47,441 bases of DNA, taken from Oscillospiraceae bacterium. Its GTDB lineage: Bacteria > Bacillota > Clostridia > UMGS1810. This document shows, piece by piece, positions 24,360 to 33,421 of the stretch (position 1 is the stretch's first letter; each line of letters starts with the position of its first letter). The stretch lies in contig SVJM01000013.1 in the NCBI GenBank assembly GCA_015068975.1, positions 1 through 47,441 on the forward strand. Direction: 5' to 3'. A model generated the notes under the pieces. That model had not been told where the DNA came from, did no database searches, and saw only the letters and a list, made by a program, of their open reading frames with translations. The position numbers were made by a program, and so were the translations under genes.

Positions 24360-26588
24360 ATGAAAAAATTAATTAGTTGTATTCTTGTATTAATAACCGC
24401 GTGTAATCTTGTTTCTGTAAATGCAGAGGAGATACAGGACGAAAATATACAGAGTGAAATCACAGAAGAAATAATCGATACAGAACCATTGCCTGATTAT
24501 GATGGAGATTGGGTGAATTTTCGTTCAAATGAGGAAAATATGGGCATAACCTATTCTCACACGCCAAGAAACAGTGGAGAAATGGAGCTTAAGTGGGCGC
24601 AAAAGCACTCCTTTTCTTACAAAGAATCTATTACACCGCCTATAATTGTAAATGACAATCTTTATATTGCCAAAGGTGACAGAATAGTTATCCTTGACAG
24701 ATACACAGGTGAAGAGTTAATGGTCAGTGAACCTCTTGAGGGTGAAATAGGATACGCACTCAATCCTGTTACATATGGCGGTGGTATGATATTTGTGCCT
24801 ATATCCAAAGGGCGAATACAGGCACTGAGAGCAGACAATCTGGAAAGCTTGTGGGTATCAAAGGAGCTTGGAGGACAGTCATTAAGTCCCATAGCATACA
24901 AAGACGGCTATATCTTTTCGGGTACCTGGTCGGGAGAAAACAAGGAAGGAAAGTATTATTGCCTTGAAGTGACTGATGAGGATACCTTGGACAATGCCGA
25001 GACAAAAGAGCCTTTATGGGAAATATCACATATGGGAGGCTTTTATTGGGCGGGAGCATACTGCAGTGATGGATATGTGGTTTTTGGCTCCGATGATGGT
25101 AAGAAGGGATATGATAATATAGGGTCAAAGCTATATTCTGTATGTACAGAGGACGGAAGTATTATTGATTGTATTTCAGATATAAAAGGGGATATCCGAT
25201 CATCTGTAAGTTATGATATCGGATCATCTTATCTGTATTTCTCCTCTAAGTGCGGAGACTTTCACAGGGTTAGTGTTAATTCTGACGGGACCTTTGATCA
25301 TGGAAGTCACAGCCATATTAATATAGGCAATATGACCACATCCACACCTATTGTATACAACAATATAGGATTTTCCGGAGTGTGCGGTGAGGGACAGTTT
25401 TCTGATGAAGGACACAGCTATGTTCTTATTGATTTATCAGGGGATGAAATGGAAGTCATCTGTCAAGAAAGTGTGCCCGGATATGTTCAGACAAGTGCGT
25501 TGCTCAGTGTTTCTTACGAAAATGATTTTAATAAGCTTTATCTCTATCTTACCTACAACAGAGAACCGGGTGGTATATACGTAATAGAGGTGAAAAATCC
25601 TTCGGGAAATGTATCTTTAAAGGGAAGCGATTTGTATCTTCCTGATGGAGATATGAGAGGGTATTGTGTATGCTCTCTTGTATGTGACGCAGAGGGAAAT
25701 ATATATTACAAAAATGACTCAGGTTATCTATTTTCTGTTGGCAAAAATGAAGTCTATGATTATTATTCGGGAATAGACGAGCTTGAAGAAAAAAGAATAG
25801 AATGTATAGAAGAACTGGAATTGTTTATTGCAGAATGTGAGCCTGATGAAGATACATACAGCCTTATAATGGATATATATGAAGAAGCGTGTGACAAGAT
25901 ATATGAAACTGATGATGAAGCTGAATTTGATAATATCTTTAATGATGCAATCAAAAAAATGAAGGAGGCATTATCAGAAAAAATAACTATCAAAGAAGAG
26001 CAATCTGATATTATCCTTAAGGATAAAGAAGTATTTTTTGAGGATATCGAAGCTTCACCATATAAAGAAAGTATAGAAGCAATGTATAATCTTGGAATTG
26101 TAAAAGGCGTCAGTGAAAAGGAGTTTAAGCCACAAAACAAGGTTACCCGTGCAGAATTTGTGGAGTTTCTCTATAGAATGTGTCCTGATAAATCAATCAA
26201 TAATTCTGCATCCTTTTCAGATATAAAGAAAACCGACTGGTTTTTTGACAGTGTATTATGGGCGTATGACCGTGGTATTGTAAAAGGGATAACAGAAGAT
26301 ATGTTTTGTCCGTATGATTTAGTTACCAACGAGCAGATGGCAGTGTTTGTTTCAAGATATATAAGCTATATGGGACATAAGTTTGATGAAAAAGATTTTA
26401 ATATGAGGTTATATAAATATGACGATATTTCTTCGTGGGCATTGGGTGATGTGATGTATCTTGCAGGGTATGGCATTATGCCTGTGTATAAGGGCGGAAT
26501 CCGACCAAAAGAAAATGCACTGAGAGAAGAAGTGTGTAATGTTCTGTATAATCTCAGTGTGTGTATGAGTGGAAAGGGGAATGCATAA
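24360..26588 (+). CDS. S-layer-anchored PQQ-type beta-propeller protein
   Basis: A 742-residue surface protein. The signal peptide ends near VNAEE; the sequence ITAC could alternatively serve as a lipobox. A PQQ-like beta-propeller (about 45-465) shows blades with LYIAKGDRIVILDRYTGEEL and GRIQALRADNLESLW patterns. A charged helical linker (about 470-555) follows. Three SLH domains (about 557-605, 619-670 and 685-740) bind pyruvylated cell-wall polymer. It follows the DUF4430 gene by 8 bp within the B12-regulated operon. Surface corrinoid capture, analogous to the Bacteroides BtuG propeller, is my inference; no direct sequence relationship to BtuG is claimed. Confidence 0.85.
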   Translation: MKKLISCILVLITACNLVSVNAEEIQDENIQSEITEEIIDTEPLPDYDGDWVNFRSNEENMGITYSHTPRNSGEMELKWAQKHSFSYKESITPPIIVNDNLYIAKGDRIVILDRYTGEELMVSEPLEGEIGYALNPVTYGGGMIFVPISKGRIQALRADNLESLWVSKELGGQSLSPIAYKDGYIFSGTWSGENKEGKYYCLEVTDEDTLDNAETKEPLWEISHMGGFYWAGAYCSDGYVVFGSDDGKKGYDNIGSKLYSVCTEDGSIIDCISDIKGDIRSSVSYDIGSSYLYFSSKCGDFHRVSVNSDGTFDHGSHSHINIGNMTTSTPIVYNNIGFSGVCGEGQFSDEGHSYVLIDLSGDEMEVICQESVPGYVQTSALLSVSYENDFNKLYLYLTYNREPGGIYVIEVKNPSGNVSLKGSDLYLPDGDMRGYCVCSLVCDAEGNIYYKNDSGYLFSVGKNEVYDYYSGIDELEEKRIECIEELELFIAECEPDEDTYSLIMDIYEEACDKIYETDDEAEFDNIFNDAIKKMKEALSEKITIKEEQSDIILKDKEVFFEDIEASPYKESIEAMYNLGIVKGVSEKEFKPQNKVTRAEFVEFLYRMCPDKSINNSASFSDIKKTDWFFDSVLWAYDRGIVKGITEDMFCPYDLVTNEQMAVFVSRYISYMGHKFDEKDFNMRLYKYDDISSWALGDVMYLAGYGIMPVYKGGIRPKENALREEVCNVLYNLSVCMSGKGNA

Positions 26589-27487
26589 TGAAAAACAGAA
26601 AATTCTCTCCAAAAACATTTATTGCATTCGTTGTAATTGCCATTGTGCTGGTGATTTCTTTTGTTTATGGCGGAAATGCACCGGGATATAAGTACATTGA
26701 AAAGACCAAAGATGAATCGTTGCGCACTGTCTCAACCTGTGATCAAAAAGAAATGCAGACTGCAAAAAAGTATATAGCCGGTAATTCTCTCGGCAAAAAA
26801 GCAGCAGAAGAAGAAGAGATCAATAGGAAAGAAGAAAAAACTAAAGATAATAAAGAATCTGAATTAAAAGAAGACAAAGAAATAATAGAAAAGAATATTA
26901 CAGAGAATACTCCTGACAAAGACAAAAAAGAGACAACAGAAAAAGAGACAACAGAAAAAGAGTTAACAGAAAGAGAAGTCAATAATGAACAAACTGTCAA
27001 TGAAAGTATAGCTGTAACTGAAGATGAACCGGAAATAATAGAAGAAAAAATGCATCCAGAAGAACAGCCAAATGATAATATTTGCTATATCTCGGTGGTA
27101 TGTGATACAATTATTTCAAACCTTGAGTTCTTTAATAAGGATAAACTGGACATCCTTCCTGATAGAGGAATTATTTTACCTGAAACCAAAGTGGAATTTG
27201 TCCCGGGAGAAAGTGTCTTTTCTGTGACACATAAGGTGCTTAAAAGTAATAAAATCCATTTTGAATTTACTGATAATCCAATGTATTCAAGTGTGTATGT
27301 GGAAGGTATATCCAATATATACGAATTTGATTGCGGCGATCTTTCGGGGTGGATGTATTGTGTAAACGGAGATTTTCCGAATTATGGTTGCTCAGGGTAT
27401 AAGGTGAAACCCGGTGACCGCATAGAGTGGAAATATACATGTGATCTTGGTGAGGATGTAGGCAGCAGATTTTCAAATCAAAGGTGA
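26588..27487 (+). CDS. Membrane-anchored DUF4430 (transcobalamin-like) protein
   Basis: A 299-residue protein. One N-terminal transmembrane helix (about 9-27) is followed by a long Lys/Glu-rich low-complexity spacer (about 45-155, including repeats of KETTEKE). A DUF4430 domain follows (about 165-299, hallmark LSGWMYCVNGDFPNYG and ending GEDVGSRF). The spacer could span the cell wall or hold the domain above the ECF transporter. Its ATG overlaps the preceding stop codon as TAATG, so the two are translationally coupled. Corrinoid binding is inferred from the domain, the riboswitch and the transporter neighbours. Confidence 0.85.
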   Translation: MKNRKFSPKTFIAFVVIAIVLVISFVYGGNAPGYKYIEKTKDESLRTVSTCDQKEMQTAKKYIAGNSLGKKAAEEEEINRKEEKTKDNKESELKEDKEIIEKNITENTPDKDKKETTEKETTEKELTEREVNNEQTVNESIAVTEDEPEIIEEKMHPEEQPNDNICYISVVCDTIISNLEFFNKDKLDILPDRGIILPETKVEFVPGESVFSVTHKVLKSNKIHFEFTDNPMYSSVYVEGISNIYEFDCGDLSGWMYCVNGDFPNYGCSGYKVKPGDRIEWKYTCDLGEDVGSRFSNQR

Positions 27488-27494
27488 GTAATAT

Positions 27495-28379
27495 ATGAAT
27501 GAATTTAAAAAGTTTCATCCTTTTGTTAATTTAATATATTTTATATTTGCCATAGGCTTCGGATGTGTGTTTATGCATCCTGTAAGTCTTGGAATTTCCC
27601 TTGTGTGCTCACTTTCTTATATGTTTGTCACCAAGGGCAAAAAGGCACTGGGAAGCTTCATTGTTATTCTTCCCTTTGTGGCTATGACAGCACTTATTAA
27701 TCCCTTGTTCAATCATCAGGGAGTTACAATACTTGGATATTTTCCGTGGGGAAATCCTCTTACCTTTGAGTCGGTTTTTTATGGAATATGTGCATCAATT
27801 ATGGTGATAAGCGTAATGTGCTTTTTTTCAAGCTTCAATGAAGTTATGACTACAGACAAATTTGTATATCTCTTTGGCAGGATTCTTCCCAAGTTTTCTC
27901 TGATTTTATCTATGGTACTAAGGTTTGTTCCACAGTTTGCACGTAAGATAAAGGAAGTGGCAAATGTTCAGAAGACACTTGGTAAGGGACTTGATGAAAA
28001 AAGCCTTTTTAAGCGTATGAAAAATGCAGTTTCCATAATGGGGATAATGTTTACATGGGCATTTGAAAACTCTATGGATACAGCAGACTCTATGAGATCA
28101 CGTGGCTATGGGCTAAAAGGCAGGACAGCTTTTTCTATATACAAAATGGACAAGAGGGATGTGTGTACACTTATATATCTTATGGTACTTGGTACATATA
28201 TAATTATATCAGGAATATACGGCGGAATGAAAATGCAATTCTTTCCAGCTATAGTATGGAGCGAAATGAAATTTTTTGAAATAAGTGTGTTTGTATCATA
28301 TTTTATGCTGCTAATAACACCGGTTGTAATAGAAATCGTGGAGGTGATAAGATGGAATGTTATAAAGTCAGAGATTTAA
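27495..28379 (+). CDS. ecfT: Energy-coupling factor transporter transmembrane protein EcfT
   Basis: A 294-residue membrane protein with about 6 hydrophobic segments and the coupling-helix motif MRSRGYGLKGRT typical of CbiQ/EcfT proteins. It links the ATPases to the substrate-binding S component. AAAGGTGAG precedes the ATG. Its 3' end overlaps the next gene by 28 bp, indicating translational coupling. Confidence 0.9.
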   Translation: MNEFKKFHPFVNLIYFIFAIGFGCVFMHPVSLGISLVCSLSYMFVTKGKKALGSFIVILPFVAMTALINPLFNHQGVTILGYFPWGNPLTFESVFYGICASIMVISVMCFFSSFNEVMTTDKFVYLFGRILPKFSLILSMVLRFVPQFARKIKEVANVQKTLGKGLDEKSLFKRMKNAVSIMGIMFTWAFENSMDTADSMRSRGYGLKGRTAFSIYKMDKRDVCTLIYLMVLGTYIIISGIYGGMKMQFFPAIVWSEMKFFEISVFVSYFMLLITPVVIEIVEVIRWNVIKSEI

Positions 28380-30985
28380 GCTTTTGTTATCCCAATGAAG
28401 AGAAAAAAGCCATAAAAAATCTATCCTTCGATATAATAAAAGGGGAGCTTATAACAGTCTGCGGTGCATCAGGATCCGGCAAGACAACCTTGCTGCGCCT
28501 TTTGAAGCCTCTCATTTCACCTGAAGGAAATCTGTCGGGAGAGATAGTGTTTGAAGGCGATGATATAAATGTACTGTCAGATCGAAGTCAATGTGCAAAA
28601 ATCGGCTTTGTAATGCAGGACCCCGATAGTCAGATTGTCACCGATAAGGTCTGGCACGAGCTTTCCTTCGGACTGGAAAGTCTTGGAGTTGACAGTAGTG
28701 AGATTCGTGCAAGAGTTTCTGAAATGTCAGCATTTTTCGGACTTAGCGGATTGTTTTATAAAAATGTGAATGAACTTTCCGGTGGTCAGAAGCAGCTTGT
28801 AAACCTTGCATCGGTAATGGTTATGAACCCTGATGTTCTGATTCTTGATGAACCTACAGCACAGCTTGACCCTGTAAGTGCAGAGGCCTTTCTTGATGCA
28901 GTGCTCAAGATAAACAGAGAGCTTGGCACAACGGTGATTCTCTCTGAGCACCGACTGGAAAATGCTATTCCTATGTGCGACAGACTTATGGTGATGGATG
29001 AGGGAGAGATTATAGCCTTTAGCAAAGCATCAGAGGTGCAAAAAATCCTTAAGGAAAAATCCCACCCCATGCTTATGGCTATGACCACTGCTATGAGGCT
29101 TTATTCATCAGTGGAGTCAGAGCTTGATTGTCCTGTAAGTGTAAGAGAAGGCAGAGAGTGGCTTTCTTCGTTCAACATAACAGATACTGATTATGTGACA
29201 GAAGACAAAAAACAGGATTTAAAAGATAAAATCATAGAGATAAAGGATGTGTATTTCAGGTATGATAAAAATTCTGATGATATAATAAAGAATTTTAGTC
29301 TTGATATATACAAAGGGGAGATTTTTTCGCTTCTTGGAGCTAACGGCTCAGGCAAAAGTACCCTTTTGTCACTTTTGTCAGGCATTAATATCCCTCACAG
29401 AGGAAAAATACTTCTGGATAAAGAGAATATAAAAGACAAAAAGCTGTTTGATGGCTTGATGGGAGTGTTGTGTCAGAATCCCAAAAATATGTTTGCAAAA
29501 AACAGTATTTATCTTGACTATATGGATATGTTATCTGATGAAAAAACAGAAGATGAACAAAAGAAAATCAAAGTGGAATCAGTGGCAAAAATACTTGGCA
29601 TCACACATCTTCTCAACCGTCATCCAAACGACCTTTCAGGCGGAGAGCTTCAGCGTGCGGCAATAGGCAAGCTTCTTTTAAAGACTCCTTCGGTTGTCCT
29701 TCTTGATGAGCCTACAAAGGGTATGGATGCAGACTTTAAAAGACAGTTTGCTTCTATACTTTGTGATATGAAAAATTCGGGCATAACTATACTGATGGTA
29801 TCTCACGATGTGGAGTTTTGTGCAGAGTATTCTGACAGATGTGCACTTATGTTTGATGGCTCGGTTACAGCAGTTGGCAGTGCAGACAGCTTCTTTAAGA
29901 AAAATATATTCTATACTACTGCCTGTGTAAGAATTACAAGAGGTATTACAAGAGAAACAGTACTTGTAAAAGATGCGATAAAGCTTATATGTGGAAAAGA
30001 AGAGAAACTCAATACCCCTCAATATACCAGTGAAAATATCATCGAGCAAAGAAATACCCCAATGGATAAACCAAAGGGGAAAAAAGCTAAACCGTCATAC
30101 ATAAGACTTATTTTTGGAATTTTGTTTGCAGGTATATTTTTCTATTTGAATTCAAAGGTAGATACATCAGGGTACGAAATCAAAGATTCACTTATGCAGA
30201 TACTTACAATATTTCTTGCAGGAATAAGTGTTTTTTTCTTTCTTCCGCGAAAAGGTAAGGATATACCGGAAACAATCCGAAAGGATAACAAAAAACTTTC
30301 CAAAAGGACAATTACAGCTACATTTATCACACTTATTCTTATCCCTCTTACAATTCTCTTTGGTGTGTATAAGCTCAATGACAGAAAGTATTATTTCATC
30401 AGTCTTATGATAATACTGGAAATACTGATACCATTCTTTGTAATGTATGAAGGTAAGAAATCATCTGTAAGAGAGCTTATCATCATAAGTGTGCTTTGTG
30501 CTATGGCAGTTGCAGGAAGGATAGCCTTTTATGCAGTGCCTCAGTTTAAGCCCACACTTGCCATAGTCATCATTGCAGGAGTGTGCTTTGGCGCGGAATC
30601 GGGATTTCTTGTAGGAAGCTTAAGTGCCTTTGTTTCCAATTTTTATTTCCTTCATGGTGTATGGACACCTTGGCAGATGTTCGGATTTGGTATAGTAGGA
30701 TTTGTTGGGGGGATTCTTTTCTCAAAAGGCATTATAAAAACCAACAGAATATCACTTTCGGTATTCGGATTTCTTGTATCTGTTATTATCTATGGCGGGA
30801 TAATGGATCCTGCATCTGTACTTATGACGAATCCATATCCTGAGTGGGATGCCATAGTGTCATCATGGATAATGGGATTTCATCTTAATGTGGTGCTTGG
30901 TGTATCCACTGCATTTTTCCTTTATTTTTTATCAGAACCTATGATAGAAATTATCGGAAGAATTAAAACTAAATACGATTTATAA
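28352..30985 (+). CDS. ECF transporter fusion: two ATPase domains plus S component
   Basis: An 877-residue single chain holding EcfA, EcfA' and a membrane S component. ATPase 1: Walker A at 38-46 (GASGSGKTT), signature LSGGQ at 142-146, Walker B VLILDEPTAQLDP. ATPase 2: Walker A at 329-337 (GANGSGKST), signature LSGGE near 429, Walker B VVLLDEPTKGMD. The C-terminus (about 580-877) has about 8 hydrophobic segments, including a likely ECF S-component core (about 700-870). With EcfT it makes a full importer. The cobalamin riboswitch and DUF4430 partners argue for corrinoid as substrate; this is inference. The start overlaps ecfT by 28 bp. Confidence 0.88.
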   Translation: MECYKVRDLSFCYPNEEKKAIKNLSFDIIKGELITVCGASGSGKTTLLRLLKPLISPEGNLSGEIVFEGDDINVLSDRSQCAKIGFVMQDPDSQIVTDKVWHELSFGLESLGVDSSEIRARVSEMSAFFGLSGLFYKNVNELSGGQKQLVNLASVMVMNPDVLILDEPTAQLDPVSAEAFLDAVLKINRELGTTVILSEHRLENAIPMCDRLMVMDEGEIIAFSKASEVQKILKEKSHPMLMAMTTAMRLYSSVESELDCPVSVREGREWLSSFNITDTDYVTEDKKQDLKDKIIEIKDVYFRYDKNSDDIIKNFSLDIYKGEIFSLLGANGSGKSTLLSLLSGINIPHRGKILLDKENIKDKKLFDGLMGVLCQNPKNMFAKNSIYLDYMDMLSDEKTEDEQKKIKVESVAKILGITHLLNRHPNDLSGGELQRAAIGKLLLKTPSVVLLDEPTKGMDADFKRQFASILCDMKNSGITILMVSHDVEFCAEYSDRCALMFDGSVTAVGSADSFFKKNIFYTTACVRITRGITRETVLVKDAIKLICGKEEKLNTPQYTSENIIEQRNTPMDKPKGKKAKPSYIRLIFGILFAGIFFYLNSKVDTSGYEIKDSLMQILTIFLAGISVFFFLPRKGKDIPETIRKDNKKLSKRTITATFITLILIPLTILFGVYKLNDRKYYFISLMIILEILIPFFVMYEGKKSSVRELIIISVLCAMAVAGRIAFYAVPQFKPTLAIVIIAGVCFGAESGFLVGSLSAFVSNFYFLHGVWTPWQMFGFGIVGFVGGILFSKGIIKTNRISLSVFGFLVSVIIYGGIMDPASVLMTNPYPEWDAIVSSWIMGFHLNVVLGVSTAFFLYFLSEPMIEIIGRIKTKYDL

Positions 30986-30989
30986 ATTG

Positions 30990-31023
30990 AATGGGCTGTA
31001 AAGATACAGTCCATTTGTTTTTA
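30990..31023 (+). terminator. Terminator of the B12 operon
   Basis: ATGGGCTG pairs with CAGTCCAT (one G-T pair) and is followed by TTGTTTTT, immediately after the ECF fusion gene. Confidence 0.7.
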
Positions 31024-31236
31024 TAGATAGGAAAAAATCTTCAGAATGAACAAATAGAGCCAAAGTTGTATGTTTATACTACGCAGGCGAATATTTGTTC
31101 ATAGTGAAAAGGTGCACATAAAAAAGGAAATATTACATTTTGATGTAATATTTCCTCATATATAATATAATTTAATCGAACACATTCATATCATTATGTA
31201 TTTCTTCCCTTTTCGCGTTCTGGAGCTTTTTTACAT
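31024..31236 (-). repeat. Structured repeat (copy D)
   Basis: A dispersed copy of the element at 190-602. It keeps GAACAAATAGAGCCAAAG, the imperfect core hairpin GTTGTAT/ATACTAC and the flanking ATATTTGTTC. The second stem has changed to GGAAATATTACAT/ATGTAATATTTCC and the outer stem to GAAAAGG/CCTTTTC, still paired. It abuts the TAG stop of the minus-strand AraC gene at 31237, in the same sense. Confidence 0.8.
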
Positions 31237-32073
31237 CTATAATATAAATTCTTCAAGCCTTTTCTTTCTATATTCTTTAGGTGTCATTCCCGTTTCTTTT
31301 TTGAATACATAGCAAAAGTACGCCTGAGATTCAAATCCGCTTTCTTCTGCAATAGAAATGAGACTTTTGGCTGTAGAATCCAGAAGCTTTTTCGCTTTGG
31401 TTATTCTTAATTCCAATAGATATTTATGAGGTGTAAATCCCGTTTTTTCTTTGAAATACTTATGGAAGTAGTTGGGAGAAAAGTGCAGTATGTCTGACAA
31501 TTCATCAAGGGTAAGATTTTTTGTCAGATTTTCTTCCATATGCTTAATTATCAGTCTGATATTTTCGTTTTCATAATACTCGGTTTTGATTACAGTATCT
31601 GTAAAGATTTCATTTATCAATTCCAGAATACAGGCCTGAATGGATACTTCTCTGTATGGTGTCTGTGAATTATAGAGAAATTCAAGCTTGTCAAATATAA
31701 GAGAGTACTTGTCATAATCTACTCTTGGGATAATCTTCGGTATAGTGTCAAGAAAATCTCTGAACTTTTTATACTTTTCGCTATTTGGTATGGGAAGATG
31801 GACAAATTTGCATATGAAGGGAAGTCTGGAATTGCGTATATCTCCCGGTGATGAAAAGAGCATCATACCTTTTTTGATAGGGTATTCTTCTCCGTTTATA
31901 ATTGCCGCACCGCTTGACTGGGTATACAGTTCAATCTCATACTCTTCCACATGTCTTTGCGGTGTGGTATCAGAGCCTTCATAGAGCGAAGGGGTTCTGT
32001 ATATGGCGGTATCCATATGATATAGTGGTGGGATAGGGATATTATTCAGTTTCTTTTTTGGTGAATAAAACAT
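31237..32073 (-). CDS. AraC-family transcriptional regulator
   Basis: A 278-residue regulator with an N-terminal cupin-like sensor (about 30-95: AIINGEEYPIKKGMMLFSSP) and a C-terminal AraC double helix-turn-helix (LTLDELSDILHFSPNYFHKY and SGFESQAYFCYVFKKETGMT). GAGGTAG lies 6 nt before the ATG. It is divergent from the enolase-superfamily gene at 32250, so it probably controls that sugar-acid operon. Confidence 0.9.
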   Translation of the reverse strand: MFYSPKKKLNNIPIPPLYHMDTAIYRTPSLYEGSDTTPQRHVEEYEIELYTQSSGAAIINGEEYPIKKGMMLFSSPGDIRNSRLPFICKFVHLPIPNSEKYKKFRDFLDTIPKIIPRVDYDKYSLIFDKLEFLYNSQTPYREVSIQACILELINEIFTDTVIKTEYYENENIRLIIKHMEENLTKNLTLDELSDILHFSPNYFHKYFKEKTGFTPHKYLLELRITKAKKLLDSTAKSLISIAEESGFESQAYFCYVFKKETGMTPKEYRKKRLEEFIL

Positions 32074-32186
32074 AGTCTACCTCATCATAAAAAAGTAATT
32101 TTTCAAAAAAACACAGTAAGATTTTTATATCCTTACGACTTGAAATTTGTTACACTATAACTGAAATAACCAGTCTTATTAAGTGC

Positions 32187-32215
32187 ATTGTATAATATAC
32201 ACAAATAAATGTCAA
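32187..32215 (-). promoter_or_regulatory. AraC gene promoter, overlapping a divergent -10
   Basis: On the minus strand, TTGACA (32210-32215), 17 bp, TACAAT (32187-32192). A plus-strand TATAAT at 32191-32196 reads the other way toward the dehydratase gene, so the two promoters overlap face to face. Competition or joint control by the regulator is plausible. Confidence 0.65.
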
Positions 32216-32249
32216 GACATTAAATTTTGAAAAAAAGGATGTGTTTAGG

Positions 32250-33410
32250 ATGAAAGTAACAGATATTAAGCCTTTTGTGGTAGACTGCTTCAGAACCAAC
32301 TGGGTGTTTGTTAAGGTTTACACAGATGAAGGAATCACAGGGGTAGGGGAAGCGACTCTTGAATACAAAGAAAAATCCCTTCTCGGTGCATTGGAACATA
32401 TCAAAGAATATCTTGTGGGAGAAAATCCTCTTGATATAGAGAAGCATTTCCATGCAATATACCGTGATGCATACTGGAGAGGTGGAGCTGTGCTTATGAG
32501 TGCTCTATCAAGTGTGGAGATGGCTCTTTGGGATATCCTTGGCAAGAGTCTTAATGTGCCTGTATACAGACTCCTTGGCGGCAAGGTAAACGAAAAGGTA
32601 AGAATATATGTTAACGGATGGTTCTCCGGTGCCAAAGAGCCTGAAGAATTTGCTCAAAAAGCAAAAGAAGCAGTAAAAAGAGGTGTTACCGCTATGAAGT
32701 GGGACCCATTCGGAAAGAGCTATCTTAATATTTCAAATAAAGATTTTGACAAAGCTATGAGATGTGTAGGAGCGGTAAGAGATGCAGTAGGATATGATGT
32801 TGACCTACTTATTGAGGGACACGGAAGATTCAATATCCCTACAGGTATCAAGATTGCAAAGGAGCTTGAGCAGTTTAAGCCTATGTTCTTTGAAGAGCCT
32901 ACACCTCCTGACAACCTTGATGCTCTCAAAGCTGTCAAGGACAAATCTCCTGTTGCAATTTCTGCAGGTGAAAGACTCTATACAAGATGGGATTATAAGA
33001 AAATGTTTGATATTATGGCTGCTGATTACATTCAGCCTGATATCTCTCATGCAGGGGGTATTATGGAGCTTAAGAAGATTGCTGCTGAAGCAGAATCAAG
33101 ATATATTCCATTTGCACCTCATAACCCTTCAGGACCTGTTGCAAATGCAGCTACTCTTCAGCTTGCTGCTACTTGTCCTAACTTCGAAATTCTTGAAATT
33201 ATGTATTCTGATGTGGACTATCGTAAGGATGTTACTACAGAAGACCTTGAATATAAGGATGGTTATATCACAATTCCTGACAAGCCCGGTCTGGGTATCG
33301 AAATCAACGAAGAAGAGTGCCTTAAGCATCCATATCAGGTACATACACTTCGTCATTATACAGGTGCCCTTACAGATATAAGACCGGCTAAGACTGAATT
33401 TTATTTTTAA
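32250..33410 (+). CDS. Enolase-superfamily sugar-acid dehydratase (mandelate racemase-like)
   Basis: A 386-residue protein of the mandelate racemase/muconate lactonizing enzyme family. It has an N-terminal capping domain (to about 120) and a C-terminal barrel. Metal-ligand positions are seen in LLIEGHGRFN, FFEEPTPP and ISAGERLY. A catalytic His lies in APHNPSGP, and QPDISHAGG is the segment typical of D-galactonate-type dehydratases. It probably dehydrates an aldonic or uronic-type acid to a 2-keto-3-deoxy acid; the exact substrate is unknown. AAAGGA lies 10 nt before ATG 32250; an upstream GTG at 32241 is less likely. It is the first gene of a three-gene operon. Confidence 0.87.
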   Translation: MKVTDIKPFVVDCFRTNWVFVKVYTDEGITGVGEATLEYKEKSLLGALEHIKEYLVGENPLDIEKHFHAIYRDAYWRGGAVLMSALSSVEMALWDILGKSLNVPVYRLLGGKVNEKVRIYVNGWFSGAKEPEEFAQKAKEAVKRGVTAMKWDPFGKSYLNISNKDFDKAMRCVGAVRDAVGYDVDLLIEGHGRFNIPTGIKIAKELEQFKPMFFEEPTPPDNLDALKAVKDKSPVAISAGERLYTRWDYKKMFDIMAADYIQPDISHAGGIMELKKIAAEAESRYIPFAPHNPSGPVANAATLQLAATCPNFEILEIMYSDVDYRKDVTTEDLEYKDGYITIPDKPGLGIEINEEECLKHPYQVHTLRHYTGALTDIRPAKTEFYF

Positions 33411-33421
33411 GGACAAAGATT

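Noticed and set aside
28352-30985. Frameshift-joined separate ecfA and S-component genes
   Set aside because: The frame is open throughout with complete motifs in both ATPases and a continuous linker, so a true fusion is the simpler reading.
32794-33381. A 195-codon frame inside the dehydratase gene
   Set aside because: A second frame of a well-supported enolase-superfamily gene; composition is Leu/Ser-rich shadow sequence.
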